Source: Mariniflexile litorale (GTDB lineage: Bacteria; Bacteroidota; Bacteroidia; Flavobacteriales; Flavobacteriaceae). From it: 64,000 nucleotides of DNA. Below are positions 1-9,172 of the stretch, piece by piece. The DNA lies in NCBI RefSeq assembly GCF_031128465.2, contig NZ_CP155618.1, positions 3,400,501 through 3,464,500 on the forward strand, in the 5' to 3' direction. The stretch's first letter is position 1; each line of letters opens with the position of its first letter. The translations under genes were made by a program, and so were the position numbers. Below the pieces are notes generated by a model. That model saw only the letters and a program-made list of their open reading frames with translations. It had not been told where the DNA came from and ran no database searches.

Positions 1-72
1 TCATATGGATATCAAAGAGGAGGATCACCTATTTATAGTACAATATCTTTAGGACTAAATCTTGATTTTTAA
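1..72 (+). CDS. SusC-like TonB-dependent receptor, C-terminal end only
   Basis: Frame 1 is open from the first base to a TAA at 70-72 and ends in ISLGLNLDF. This is the alternating, Phe-terminated last strand typical of SusC/RagA outer-membrane barrels. The SusD gene begins only 5 bases later, the usual SusC-SusD order. It is probably the outer-membrane importer for alginate oligosaccharides, judged from the PL7 lyase further down. Only about 23 codons are visible, so the family call rests on the terminal signature and on context. Confidence 0.75.
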   Translation, partial: SYGYQRGGSPIYSTISLGLNLDF

Positions 73-77
73 TTAAA

Positions 78-1544
78 ATGGTTAATAAATTAATAAAATA
101 TATTATGAAACATATAAAAGTATTAGTAATGCTTTTGCTAGGAATAATAATTATTTCCTGTCAAAGCGATTTTTTAGAACCAGAGCTTACATCTGGTGTT
201 GTCTCAGCGGAGTACTACACAACAACAGAAGAGGTTGAAACAGCGGTTATTAATATGTATGATGGCATTCAAGGAGTAAATTCAACCAATACAGATGACA
301 ATCATGGTATCCAGATTGAATTTTATGTTACTGAAATGCGAAGTGATAATACGAGAACCAAAAGTCAAGAAGGTGAAGCTGCACAGTTTGAATCTTATAG
401 AGTTGCAGCAACCAATGGTATTGTATCTGATTATTATGCAAGCTTTTATAACGTTATTTTTAGAGCTAATATCGTATTAGATAATTTGGGAGTAGTAACC
501 GATCCTAGTAAGGCAGCAGCTTTCGAATCCGAAGCTAAATTCGTTAGAGCTTATGCTTATTTTAATTTGGTGCGTTTGTTTGGAGATCTACCCTTAGTAG
601 ATAGAGTGATCTCTCGTTTCGAAACTGATATACAATTTACAAGGGTGTCCACGGACAAAATTTACGATCTCATAATAAGTGATCTAGGAACAGCAGTTAC
701 AGGTTTGGATAATACTTATAAAACAAGAGCATCAAAGGCAGCAGCTCAGGGCTTGTTAGCTAAAGTATATTTAACTAGAGGAGAATATCTTAAGGCACAA
801 GTTTTATGTGAAAGCATTATTAGTCTTAGTCCAGGAACTTTTGGTTTGTTAGATAATTATAACGACGTGTTTTATACCGAACGCCATAAAGAAATCCTCT
901 TCGCTATAGGGTTTACGCCTTCATTAACCAGTGACAGTCAAAGCTTTTCTGCAGAAATGATGAATGGTGTAGGTCGAACTTCGGGTGTTAATTATGTTAC
1001 AGATGATGCTAAGGCCATCTTTGCACAATATGGAGGTAATAGAACTCAATATTCATTAAGAACCGATCCAAGTCAAACAACTCAAACACAAGTAGCAAAA
1101 TACTTTCCTAATGGTGACAGCGGAGGATCAACTGGGAAAAAATTTACTGAAGGAGATCCCACACTAGCCGGTAACGACTGGATTGTGTTGCGTTATGCTG
1201 ATGTGTTATTAATGCATGTAGAAGCTATTATGGGAGCAGGTACAGAAACCAATACGGATGCGGCATTAACGTCTTTTAACTTAATTAGAAATAGAGCCGC
1301 CATGCCACTTAAAACAATAGGTGTTGATAAAATTACCAAGCAAGAGTTATTGGATGAAAGACGTGTTGAGCTTGCTTTTGAAAATCATCGTTTATTTGAT
1401 CTTATAAGATTTGGAGAAGCAGAATCTGTACTGTCTGCTTTATCAGCCGCAAATGGTTATGGATATACTTCATCTGATCTTTTACTACCAATTCCCCAAA
1501 ATGAAATTAATATAAGCCAAGGGGTAATGAAACAGAACCCATGA
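78..1544 (+). CDS. SusD/RagB family outer-membrane lipoprotein (alginate locus)
   Basis: This is a surface glycan-binding lipoprotein that caps the partner SusC barrel and hands it oligosaccharides. A basic N-terminus and hydrophobic stretch run into a lipobox with Cys28 (IISC). The C-terminal half carries the SusD signatures WIVLRYADVLLMHVEA and LLDERRVELAFENHRLFDLIRF. The length of 488 aa is normal for the family. A second in-frame ATG at 105 would give a more conventional signal peptide (MKHIKVLVML) and cannot be excluded as the true start. It lies between the SusC tail and a PKD lipoprotein in an alginate lyase operon, so its ligand is probably alginate; that is inferred from context. Confidence 0.93.
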   Translation: MVNKLIKYIMKHIKVLVMLLLGIIIISCQSDFLEPELTSGVVSAEYYTTTEEVETAVINMYDGIQGVNSTNTDDNHGIQIEFYVTEMRSDNTRTKSQEGEAAQFESYRVAATNGIVSDYYASFYNVIFRANIVLDNLGVVTDPSKAAAFESEAKFVRAYAYFNLVRLFGDLPLVDRVISRFETDIQFTRVSTDKIYDLIISDLGTAVTGLDNTYKTRASKAAAQGLLAKVYLTRGEYLKAQVLCESIISLSPGTFGLLDNYNDVFYTERHKEILFAIGFTPSLTSDSQSFSAEMMNGVGRTSGVNYVTDDAKAIFAQYGGNRTQYSLRTDPSQTTQTQVAKYFPNGDSGGSTGKKFTEGDPTLAGNDWIVLRYADVLLMHVEAIMGAGTETNTDAALTSFNLIRNRAAMPLKTIGVDKITKQELLDERRVELAFENHRLFDLIRFGEAESVLSALSAANGYGYTSSDLLLPIPQNEINISQGVMKQNP

Positions 1545-1584
1545 TATTAAAAAATAATTTTCATAATAATTAAAAAAAATAATC

Positions 1585-2499
1585 ATGAAAAATAAACTAA
1601 AAATTATAACTACATTCCATAGGTCTATATCGATGAGTTTAATGGTCTTGACATTATTTCTTATGTCATCATGCGACCCTTCGTTAAGCGGTTTGGAATA
1701 TGATTTGCCAGAAACAAATTCTAAGGCAGACGAAAACCCTCCAGAGGCAAATTTTCTTATTTCTGTAACAAAAAATTATTTGGCATATACATTTGCAAAT
1801 AGTTCTACAAGTTCTACAGATTATATTTGGGATTATGGTGATGGAAATACATCTACGGGTGTAGATGGTTCTAATACTTTTCCAGGAGAAGGTACCTATG
1901 TTGTAACCTTAACAGCTACGGACAAACTAGGAGTTTCAAGTACAAAATCTGTAGAGGTTATTGTTGTAATGCCTCCTGTTTCAGATAAGTTGCTTCCTAT
2001 AATACAAGAGCCTGGTTTTGATTTGGGTGATGCCAATGGTGCTCCTGATGGAGATAGCAGGCTGGCATGGACAGCGCCAAGTACAATGGATAAAATTGGT
2101 ACAAATAACCCTTTAATAGCCATTACTAGTACTAATTTATCAGAGCCATGGGCAGCTAAAATTGATGTGGATTCTGATCGGTTTGGGTATCAAGAATTGT
2201 CTGAAATGAGTCCTAACACAGATTATGTATTAACCTTTTGGTATAGATTTAATGATAAAACAGCCGATCAAACAGATGGATCATTGCGTGTTTCTATGAT
2301 TAAACCAATAACATTGTATAGTGAGTTAGCCACCAATACGGTAGCTTCCATTACTATAAATGGATCAGCAGACAATGAAAAAACATGGACGAAAGGAACA
2401 TTAGAGTTTAATTCTGGAACAACGACAACGTTAGTTATCTTTTTTGATAATGAAGTTGAAGAAATTGCTTTGGATAATTTTGATCTTGCAATAAAGTAA
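1585..2499 (+). CDS. PKD-domain lipoprotein, probable surface glycan-binding protein
   Basis: The signal peptide ends in a lipobox with Cys30 (LMSSC). Residues about 50-128 form a PKD domain, with the typical WDYGDG motif and the closing YVVTLTATDKLG strand. Residues about 140-304 look like a beta-sandwich carbohydrate-binding module (FWYRF, LVIFFDNEVEEIALDNFDL). I see no catalytic motif. In flavobacterial alginate loci a PKD protein of this kind commonly sits right after SusD and acts as an auxiliary binding protein, and that is the most likely job here. It lies 40 bases after SusD and 13 bases before the lyase. The ligand is inferred, not shown. Confidence 0.8.
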   Translation: MKNKLKIITTFHRSISMSLMVLTLFLMSSCDPSLSGLEYDLPETNSKADENPPEANFLISVTKNYLAYTFANSSTSSTDYIWDYGDGNTSTGVDGSNTFPGEGTYVVTLTATDKLGVSSTKSVEVIVVMPPVSDKLLPIIQEPGFDLGDANGAPDGDSRLAWTAPSTMDKIGTNNPLIAITSTNLSEPWAAKIDVDSDRFGYQELSEMSPNTDYVLTFWYRFNDKTADQTDGSLRVSMIKPITLYSELATNTVASITINGSADNEKTWTKGTLEFNSGTTTTLVIFFDNEVEEIALDNFDLAIK

Positions 2500-2512
2500 T
2501 ACTTTAGTATAA

Positions 2513-3424
2513 ATGATGAAATTTTATCGAAAAGAATTCTTATTAATAGCTATTATATTGCTATCTGTCAATGCTACTTGTCAAGATAATACAAGTAGTG
2601 TTACAGATGCGGATTCTAAAGTTGAAAAACGAAGCAAAAAGAAAAAAAGGTACAAGTTATCAAACATTGATTTAAGTCACTGGAGTGTTACAACACCAGA
2701 ATTAAATGAAAAAGGGAAGGCAACTAATATTGAGCCACCTGAAATTTTAAATTATGCTTCAGACGAGAGGTTGTTAAAGTATATGTATAATGATTCAACT
2801 AGCGGAACATTAATGTTTTATGCGTACCCAAGCGAAGCCACAACAGCGAATACTAAATACTCACGATCAGAGTTGCGAGAGCAAATGGTACCTGGTAACA
2901 ATGCTGTTAATTGGACGTTTGCACAAGGAGGTACTATGAAAGGGAAATTGGCGATGGAAGATGTTTCAAAGGATGCAAATGGTAAATATCATAAAGTAAT
3001 CATCATGCAAATACATGGCCGCTTAACAAACAAACAACGTGATTTAATTAAGCAAAAAGATAATAACGCGCCTCCAATTTTAAAAATTTATTGGCAAGAT
3101 GGTAAAATACGAGTTAAAACTAAAGAGCTTAAAGATGTAAGTGTCATTGGTGATGCATTATTACATGAAGATGCTTGGGGGGATGACGAAGGTTTTAATT
3201 TTGAACAAGAAGTAGGCTTTGGAAAATTCACATTGGAAGTAAGAGCATCTGATGGAAAAATGGTTGTGGTATTAAATAATTCTGAATATAAAGTTTATGA
3301 AAATATTCACATTAAGAAATGGGGTGTTTTTGAAAACTACTTTAAAGCAGGAAACTACTTTCAATCGAGAGATGAAGGGGCATTTGCTACAGTAAAGTAT
3401 TACGAATTGGAAGTAACCCATTAA
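2513..3424 (+). CDS. PL7 family alginate lyase
   Basis: It cleaves alginate by beta-elimination, giving unsaturated oligouronates. The three PL7 motifs are visible: RSELR at residues 118-122, QIH at 166-168 and YFKAGNY at 276-282. They hold the catalytic Arg/Gln/His/Tyr set. QIH, rather than QVH, is usually associated with activity on guluronate-containing blocks. A hydrophobic leader precedes the catalytic domain (about 50-303); the -3 to -1 residues NAT before Cys23 are not a clean lipobox, so whether it is lipidated is unclear. A lysine-rich linker follows at residues 39-48. The start is ATGATG at 2513; either Met could be used. It is the only lyase visible in this locus, so partners probably lie upstream of the window. 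Confidence 0.93.
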   Translation: MMKFYRKEFLLIAIILLSVNATCQDNTSSVTDADSKVEKRSKKKKRYKLSNIDLSHWSVTTPELNEKGKATNIEPPEILNYASDERLLKYMYNDSTSGTLMFYAYPSEATTANTKYSRSELREQMVPGNNAVNWTFAQGGTMKGKLAMEDVSKDANGKYHKVIIMQIHGRLTNKQRDLIKQKDNNAPPILKIYWQDGKIRVKTKELKDVSVIGDALLHEDAWGDDEGFNFEQEVGFGKFTLEVRASDGKMVVVLNNSEYKVYENIHIKKWGVFENYFKAGNYFQSRDEGAFATVKYYELEVTH

Positions 3425-3509
3425 TTTTTTTTTTAATAAAGATATTAGTTTAAGTTTTTATATATTTTTAGGGTCTTAAGTGTGGTTTACCAATTTTAAA
3501 TAAAATTAT

Positions 3510-4211
3510 ATGAATTTAGAAATATTATCAATTAATGAGAATCAAGAGTTACAAAATATTGTTATTGATAAAATACGAGAATTAATTAATTATAAAAATT
3601 TAGAGCCTAACGATAAATTACCTTCAGAACGTATGTTGTCTGATAAGTTTGAAGTTAGTAGAGGGGTGGTAAGAGATGCTATTCAAAAGCTTGAGTTTTA
3701 CGGGTTGTTAAAATCCATTCCACAAAGTGGAACATTTGTAGCAAATGTAGGAGCCATTGCCATGAATGGTATTGTTGATGATATTTTAGAATTAAAAAGA
3801 CCAGATTTTAAATCATTGGTTGAGACTAGGATTCTGTTGGAGTTAAAAACAGTAAAGTTAGCATCATTAAGAAGAACAGGAGAAGATTTGAAACGAATGA
3901 AAAGAGCACTTAATGCTTATTCAAAAAAAGTATTGAATAACGAAAAGGCAGTTCAAGAAGATTTGCTATTTCATTTAGCAATAGCAAAAGCAAGTAAAAA
4001 CAGTACCTTGAATACGTTTATGTTATCTATAACACCTGAAATAATAACCAATTTTGCAAAGTACCATGTTTGCGATGAAGATTTGGCTATGTCAGGAATA
4101 GACGAGCATACAGCTATTTATGAGGCTATAAAGAATCAAGACCCAACTCAGGCTAAGGAAAAAATGAAAATACATTTTAAAACATTATATCAATATTGTT
4201 ATAATAAATAA
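3510..4211 (+). CDS. GntR family transcriptional regulator, FCD (FadR) subgroup
   Basis: This is a cytoplasmic DNA-binding regulator. Residues about 12-75 form the winged helix, with the motifs LPSERMLSDKFEVSRGVVRDA and the wing QSGTFVAN. Residues about 95-230 are an all-helical FCD ligand domain. FCD regulators of this kind typically sense sugar acids. Placed between the alginate lyase and the uronate transporter/reductase pair, it probably responds to an alginate monomer or to KDG. It could be a repressor of the downstream MFS-SDR unit, for which the inverted repeat at 4389-4414 is a candidate site. The ligand and target are inference. Confidence 0.88.
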   Translation: MNLEILSINENQELQNIVIDKIRELINYKNLEPNDKLPSERMLSDKFEVSRGVVRDAIQKLEFYGLLKSIPQSGTFVANVGAIAMNGIVDDILELKRPDFKSLVETRILLELKTVKLASLRRTGEDLKRMKRALNAYSKKVLNNEKAVQEDLLFHLAIAKASKNSTLNTFMLSITPEIITNFAKYHVCDEDLAMSGIDEHTAIYEAIKNQDPTQAKEKMKIHFKTLYQYCYNK

Positions 4212-4308
4212 TAAAAAGAATCAAGATTTGATGATGCACAGCGTTAAGTTTTGATAAAGAATAAATATTTAGGAGGATAGTATTACTTAATACAGTAGTT
4301 GTTTAATA

Positions 4309-4414
4309 AAGCATTTCTTCACATAAAAGCGAGAAATACTTGTAGGCATTACTTCAATGAGTAATCAATAAATAATTTAATATAGTACTAAGAATGCATG
4401 AATTTACATTCTTA
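4309..4414 (+). promoter_or_regulatory. Inverted repeats in the leader of the MFS-SDR unit
   Basis: The 250-base gap between the GntR gene and the MFS gene holds two inverted repeats. The first is AAGCATTTCT (4309-4318) with AGAAATACTT (4332-4341), one mismatch. The second is a perfect TAAGAATG (4389-4396) with CATTCTTA (4407-4414), separated by 10 bases and ending 47 bases before the ATG at 4462. The second could be an operator for the neighbouring GntR regulator or an RNA hairpin. No convincing TAnnTTTG box was seen nearby. Confidence 0.4.
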
Positions 4415-4461
4415 TTATCTCTTATTGAATAAGGTCATCTGATAACTATAAACAAATAATT

Positions 4462-5745
4462 ATGAAAATTAAAGGACTGCGTTGGTTGATTATTGCATTA
4501 ATATTTCTTGCAACAGTAATTAATTATATAGACCGAAGTGCGCTTTCAATTATGTGGGGAAATGAAAATGTGGATGGGTCTATATCCAAATCATTGGGAC
4601 TTACAAAAAATGATTATGGTTTAATTTTAAACATATTTATGGTTGCTTATGCGTTAGGGCAGCTATTTTCAGGAAAAATATTTGATAAAGTAGGTACCAG
4701 AATAGGTTATGTATTAAGTATTGGGATTTGGAGTTTATCAACCATATTACATTCTACCATAAGAGGGTTCTATTCCATCGCTTTTTTTAGAAGTACTTTA
4801 GGCTTATCGGAAGCAGGAAATTGGCCAGGAGCTGTAAAAAGTAATGCGGAATGGTTTCCAATAAAAGAACGTGCCATCGCACAAGGATTATTTAATGCAG
4901 GAGCCTCAATCGGTTCTGTAATAGCGCCGCCATTTATAGCAACTCTTTTTGTGGCGTTTGGTTGGAGAACAACATTTATTGTGGTTGGGTCGCTTGGACT
5001 GTTGTGGATTATACCATGGTTATTAGTTAATAAAGCAGGTCCGAAAAAACATCCTTGGATAACAGAGGAAGAGAAAAAGTATATATGTGAAGGTCAAAGT
5101 TTAGCAGACCAAAACGCAACCGAAGAAACTAAAGGATTAAGTCTTAAGGAAATTTTATCTCACAAAGAATCATGGGCAATAGTAGTAGGGCGATTTTTTT
5201 TAGAACCTATTTGGTGGCTTTTTGTGGGCTGGATGCCTATATATCTTTTTGATGTTTATGGGTTTAATGTAAAAGAGGTAGGTATGTTTGCTTGGGTACC
5301 TTACGTTGGTGCAGCAATTGGAAGTATCGCTGGAGGGTATGTATCTGGTAAAATTATAGCAAAAACAAACTCCATTAATAAAGGTCGAAAAATAACCATT
5401 TTAATTGGTGGTATCATCATGATTATTGGTTTGATATCTACCGTATTATTTGCCTCAACCCCAGAACGTTTTGTATCCATTGTATTTATAGTATTGTTTG
5501 GTTTTCAGTTTGCTATTGGAAATGTACAGACCTTACCAAGCGATTTATTTAGTGGGAAATCGGTAGGTTCTTTAGCAGGATTAGGAGGTATGGTTGGCGT
5601 ATTCTCTGTAATTATAATGAACTTTTTAGTCCCAATAATAGCGGAAGTATCATATACACCTATTTTCATAGCCATAGCCATATTTGTGCCTCTGGGTGTA
5701 GGTGCTATATATTATTTTGCAAAAAACATAGAATCATTAGAGTAA
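4462..5745 (+). CDS. MFS transporter, hexuronate-type (anion:cation symporter family)
   Basis: It is an inner-membrane 12-helix symporter of 427 aa, close to the usual family length. The early motif INYIDRSALSI and the loop after helix 2 (GKIFDKVGTRIGY) match ExuT/GudP-like members of the major facilitator superfamily, which import hexuronates or related sugar acids. In alginate loci such a carrier takes unsaturated uronate or DEH into the cytoplasm, and the following SDR would act on it. The MFS and SDR genes are 31 bases apart and probably co-transcribed. The exact substrate cannot be read from the sequence. Confidence 0.88.
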   Translation: MKIKGLRWLIIALIFLATVINYIDRSALSIMWGNENVDGSISKSLGLTKNDYGLILNIFMVAYALGQLFSGKIFDKVGTRIGYVLSIGIWSLSTILHSTIRGFYSIAFFRSTLGLSEAGNWPGAVKSNAEWFPIKERAIAQGLFNAGASIGSVIAPPFIATLFVAFGWRTTFIVVGSLGLLWIIPWLLVNKAGPKKHPWITEEEKKYICEGQSLADQNATEETKGLSLKEILSHKESWAIVVGRFFLEPIWWLFVGWMPIYLFDVYGFNVKEVGMFAWVPYVGAAIGSIAGGYVSGKIIAKTNSINKGRKITILIGGIIMIIGLISTVLFASTPERFVSIVFIVLFGFQFAIGNVQTLPSDLFSGKSVGSLAGLGGMVGVFSVIIMNFLVPIIAEVSYTPIFIAIAIFVPLGVGAIYYFAKNIESLE

Positions 5746-5776
5746 TTATAACATTAATAAATTAAAATTCAAGAAT

Positions 5777-6532
5777 ATGAGTAATTTAAAAGGAAAAGTA
5801 GCTATTGTAACTGGAGGAGGACGTGATATAGGACGTGCAGTTTGTATTAAATTAGCAAAAGAAGGAGCTAAGGTCGTTGTTAATTATTTTGATAGCGAAG
5901 AACATGGTAAAGAAACCGTTAAGAACATTAAAGATAATGGCGGACAAGCTATTGCCGTATTTGCAGATGTAACTAAACAAAAAGACATTGATAATTTAGT
6001 AGCCAAAACAGTGGAGGCTTTTGGAAATAAGGTAGATATTTTAGTTAACGTAGCTGGTGGTCTTTTTGGGCGTAAAACTATTGATGAAATTGACGAAAAT
6101 TTTTACAACCTTATTATGGATGTAAATTTTAAATCTACAGTTTTTGTAACTCAAGCAGTTGTACCTTTAATGGGAGAAGGCGGAGCTATTGTTAATTTCG
6201 CATCTCAAGCAGGAAGAGATGGAGGAGGTCCTGGAGCATATCTTTATGCAGCTTCAAAAGGAGCTGTATCTACTTTTACAAGAGGATTGGCTAAAGAATT
6301 GGGACCTAAAGGGATTCGTGTTAATGCACTAAACCCAGGTATGATTGCAACTAAATTCCATGACGATTTCACAAAAGATCAAGTACGGGTTAATGTAGCA
6401 AACTCTACCCCTTTAAGACGTGAAGGGCGTGCTGATGAAGTAGCCGATTTAGTCGCTTACCTTGCAGGAGATGAGTCTTCTTTCTTAACAGGAAATAATG
6501 TAGATATTAATGGTGGTTTAGCATTTAGTTAA
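5777..6532 (+). CDS. SDR family oxidoreductase, probable DEH reductase
   Basis: This is a classical short-chain dehydrogenase of 251 aa. The Rossmann motif is TGGGRDIG near residue 12, the NAG-type motif is written NVAGG, and the catalytic Ser (NFASQAG) and Tyr/Lys (YAASK) are present, as is the PG motif (LNPGMIATKFH). In alginate catabolism an SDR reduces 4-deoxy-L-erythro-5-hexoseulose uronate to 2-keto-3-deoxygluconate with NAD(P)H. Its position after the uronate transporter supports this. SDRs are functionally diverse, so the substrate is an inference from context. Downstream KDG kinase and aldolase genes are not in the window. Confidence 0.8.
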   Translation: MSNLKGKVAIVTGGGRDIGRAVCIKLAKEGAKVVVNYFDSEEHGKETVKNIKDNGGQAIAVFADVTKQKDIDNLVAKTVEAFGNKVDILVNVAGGLFGRKTIDEIDENFYNLIMDVNFKSTVFVTQAVVPLMGEGGAIVNFASQAGRDGGGPGAYLYAASKGAVSTFTRGLAKELGPKGIRVNALNPGMIATKFHDDFTKDQVRVNVANSTPLRREGRADEVADLVAYLAGDESSFLTGNNVDINGGLAFS

Positions 6533-6552
6533 TATGTCAATTAATTTTATAT

Positions 6553-6595
6553 ATGAAACAAAGAACCAGCAAATTTGCTGGTTTTTTGTTTCATA
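6553..6595. terminator. Bidirectional terminator between SDR and cydB
   Basis: The core stem is AACCAGCAAATTTGCTGGTT (6564-6583). It is extended by ATGAAACAAA on the left and TTTGTTTCAT on the right, with T-runs in both directions. It lies between the convergent SDR (+) and cydB (-) genes and can end both transcripts. Confidence 0.85.
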
Positions 6596-6598
6596 ATG

Positions 6599-7675
6599 TT
6601 AATGTTCACCATACCCAACATCATCCATTTTTCCTTTAAAAACTTTGTATTGAATTATAAAGTAGACGATAACCAATATAAAAGCAATAATAAACCAATT
6701 CAAACCAACTGCCAAGCCATAAGAATCTGCAGCCATATTATAGATGGTTAAATCGGGATTTGTAGTATTCGTGGAAGGTAATAATTTAGGAAATATTGAT
6801 GCAACGGTAGAGCTGAGACCACCAAATAAAAATAAAGATGAAAAAATAAATCCTATCCCATCTTTTTTAAATGTTTTAACTTTAAATAAACCGAATAAGC
6901 CCGCAAAAGTTATCAAAGGAAACACCCAAAGCCAAGGATGTTTTATAAAATTATGAAAAGGCTTAGGTTCTATAATATGCCAAACTAATAATGATACGAT
7001 AACCAAAGCAAGCAAAACAAAATTTAATTTAAAGATGACGCTTCTTAATTTGGTGTTTAGATCGGAATTAGTTTTATAAATAATCCAATTAGCGCCATGA
7101 ATGGTTAATGCTACAACTCCTATAATTCCAAGTAAAATAGTAAACCAATCGATGATACCTAAATGTTCAGAATGTGGACTAAAGCTTGAATTCCATAAAG
7201 GTAAAAAGAAATAATGGGGCTCATGAGCGGAAACGCCATTTGTTACCATACCTAGATTAACCCCTCTAACCACATTGCCTAGAGCAATTCCAAAAAATAA
7301 GGCTAAAAGTAAACTGGCAATACCAAAGGCTTTATCCCAAATAGTTTCCCATAGTTTATTGTGTATTTGTCCGCGTAATTCTAAACCAATGGCTCTGAAA
7401 ATAAGCAGCCATAGAATCATTATTAAAGGTAAATAAAACCCACTAAATGATGCTGCATACAGTGTAGGGAAAGCAAAAAATAAGACGCCTCCAACAGCAA
7501 TAAGCCATACTTCATTAGCATCCCAAAAGGGGCCAATAGCATTTGTAATGGCTTTTTTATCTTTTTCGGTTTTAGCAAAAAATAAGTGAATAATGCCAGC
7601 TCCAAAATCATAACCATCTAAAATAATGTAAATGGTGAGCATGGTCATTAAAACGATATACCAAAATAATTCCAT
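6599..7675 (-). CDS. cydB: Cytochrome bd ubiquinol oxidase subunit II
   Basis: This is the membrane subunit II of the bd-type quinol oxidase, which passes electrons from quinol to oxygen with high affinity and without a copper centre. Typical CydB features are the N-terminal LDGYDFGAGI, the segment IGPFWDANEVWLIAVGG, and eight to nine hydrophobic helices over 358 aa. It starts 2 bases after the cydA stop, so the two are translated together. No cydX-like small gene was seen after it. The operon lies next to sulfide-handling genes, which fits the known sulfide resistance of bd oxidases. Confidence 0.96.
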   Translation of the reverse strand: MELFWYIVLMTMLTIYIILDGYDFGAGIIHLFFAKTEKDKKAITNAIGPFWDANEVWLIAVGGVLFFAFPTLYAASFSGFYLPLIMILWLLIFRAIGLELRGQIHNKLWETIWDKAFGIASLLLALFFGIALGNVVRGVNLGMVTNGVSAHEPHYFFLPLWNSSFSPHSEHLGIIDWFTILLGIIGVVALTIHGANWIIYKTNSDLNTKLRSVIFKLNFVLLALVIVSLLVWHIIEPKPFHNFIKHPWLWVFPLITFAGLFGLFKVKTFKKDGIGFIFSSLFLFGGLSSTVASIFPKLLPSTNTTNPDLTIYNMAADSYGLAVGLNWFIIAFILVIVYFIIQYKVFKGKMDDVGYGEH

Positions 7676-7677
7676 AG

Positions 7678-9009
7678 TTAGTGTGTTGTAATTTCTGGAC
7701 CTTTATTAATAATTTTTCCAGCAATCATTAAAAATAGGAGTCCCAATAATAAATACAATCCAATAAAGCCTAATAAAGTAAATAGGGTGTTTCCAGCGGA
7801 TACAGTAGGGGAAGCTCCAGCCGATGTTCTTAATAAATTATAAACCAACCAAGGTTGCCTTCCTAACTCAGCCGTATACCAACCTGTGGTATTGGCTATG
7901 TATGGAAAAGGTAACATAAACATAAGTGACCACAAAATCCATTTGGTTTTATAAAGTTTTTTTCTGAATAATTGTACAATAGCAGCTAGCATTAAACCAA
8001 TGAAAATAGTACCTAACCCAACCATGATGTGATAAGCGTAATACAGACCAGGGACATTGGTGGGATGTACATCTTCATCAAACTCATTTAGGCCTTTTAT
8101 TTCTGCATCCCATTTTTGATACGTTAAAAAGCTTAAGATATTAGGAACGGCAATTTTATTATCAAGTTTTTTATCTTTCATATCTGGCTGCCCTATTAAA
8201 ATAATTTCTGAACCACCATCTTCCGTTTCAAAAATGCCTTCCATAGCAGCGAAGGTTACAGGTTGATGTTTTACAACATTTTTTGCCATCATATCGCCTG
8301 TAGGAAATGCTACAAGGATACTTGCTATTAACCCGAATATGACACCGGTTTTTACAAAAAGCTTTCCAAATTCACTATGCTTATTATTTAAAATATAAAA
8401 TGAACCAATAGCAGCCACGACAAAAGAAGCCGTTACTAATGATGCAGCTTGATTATGTAAATAAGAAGGCCACAGCCATTCGTTTGTAAATAAGGCACTA
8501 AAATTAGTTAATACAAATTTGCCATTTTCTAAAATTTCATAACCTACAGGGTGTTGCATCCATGAATGCGTAGCGATGATTAAAAATCCGCTAGCCCATG
8601 AACCTAGAAATACTAAAAACCCCGTAACGAAATGTAATTTATGACCTAATAATTTTTCACCAAAAATGAAGAGTCCCAAAAATGAAGATTCTAAAAAGAA
8701 TGAAAACATACCTTCCATTGCGAGGGTTTGCCCAATAATGCCGCCTGTAAGTTCAGAAAATTTGGCCCAATTAGTACCAAATTGGAATTCCATAGGGATT
8801 CCTGTAACAACACCCATAGCAAAATTAAGTGCAAAAATTTTCATCCAAAATTTCGCAGCATCATTATAAGTTTCTGTTTTGGTTCTTAAGAATTTCCATT
8901 TAAAATAGACAATCATTAAAGAGAGTCCCATGGTTAATTGCGGAAATAAGTAATGAAAGGTGATAGTAAATGCAAACTGCATTCTATCATAAAAGAGCAT
9001 GTCTTCCAT
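7678..9009 (-). CDS. cydA: Cytochrome bd ubiquinol oxidase subunit I
   Basis: This is the haem-carrying subunit I. An early His in TITFHYLFPQLTMG, the His in ATHSWMQHPVGY, the Glu-containing MEGMFSFFLESS and the quinol-side GWYTAELGRQPW are the hallmark elements. The open frame extends to a TTG at 9030, but the first ATG is at 9009 and gives the expected start MEDMLFYDRMQF, so I place the start there (443 aa). The Q-loop is of the short type. A long leader containing a hairpin (9101-9130) separates it from a putative Crp-type promoter around 9173-9216. Confidence 0.95.
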   Translation of the reverse strand: MEDMLFYDRMQFAFTITFHYLFPQLTMGLSLMIVYFKWKFLRTKTETYNDAAKFWMKIFALNFAMGVVTGIPMEFQFGTNWAKFSELTGGIIGQTLAMEGMFSFFLESSFLGLFIFGEKLLGHKLHFVTGFLVFLGSWASGFLIIATHSWMQHPVGYEILENGKFVLTNFSALFTNEWLWPSYLHNQAASLVTASFVVAAIGSFYILNNKHSEFGKLFVKTGVIFGLIASILVAFPTGDMMAKNVVKHQPVTFAAMEGIFETEDGGSEIILIGQPDMKDKKLDNKIAVPNILSFLTYQKWDAEIKGLNEFDEDVHPTNVPGLYYAYHIMVGLGTIFIGLMLAAIVQLFRKKLYKTKWILWSLMFMLPFPYIANTTGWYTAELGRQPWLVYNLLRTSAGASPTVSAGNTLFTLLGFIGLYLLLGLLFLMIAGKIINKGPEITTH

Positions 9010-9100
9010 AAAAAGAATTTTGTAAGACAAAAATACAACACCTTCTGAACTTAAGCGCTATTTTTGAATATAGATTTATCCTTTTTTTGCTTTTTTAAAT

Positions 9101-9130
9101 AAAAAAAGCATTCTAATGTTAGAATGCTTT
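9101..9130 (-). terminator. Terminator or attenuator hairpin between thioredoxin gene and cydA
   Basis: AAAGCATTCTAA (9105-9116) pairs perfectly with TTAGAATGCTTT (9119-9130) over a 2-base gap. On the - strand it is followed by a run of seven T (complement of 9101-9107), the form of an intrinsic terminator. It would end the MBL-rhodanese-thioredoxin transcript. It also lies downstream of the putative promoter at 9173-9216, so a transcript from there must read through it to reach cydA or else end as a short RNA. Confidence 0.75.
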
Positions 9131-9172
9131 AAGTGCTATTAATACCCCTCAGGGAAGTCTATTAAGACAGTG

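Noticed and set aside
9010-9030. TTG start for cydA with seven extra residues
   Set aside because: CydA proteins normally begin close to the MLFYDRMQF helix, and an ATG at 9009 fits; the TTG extension adds nothing conserved.
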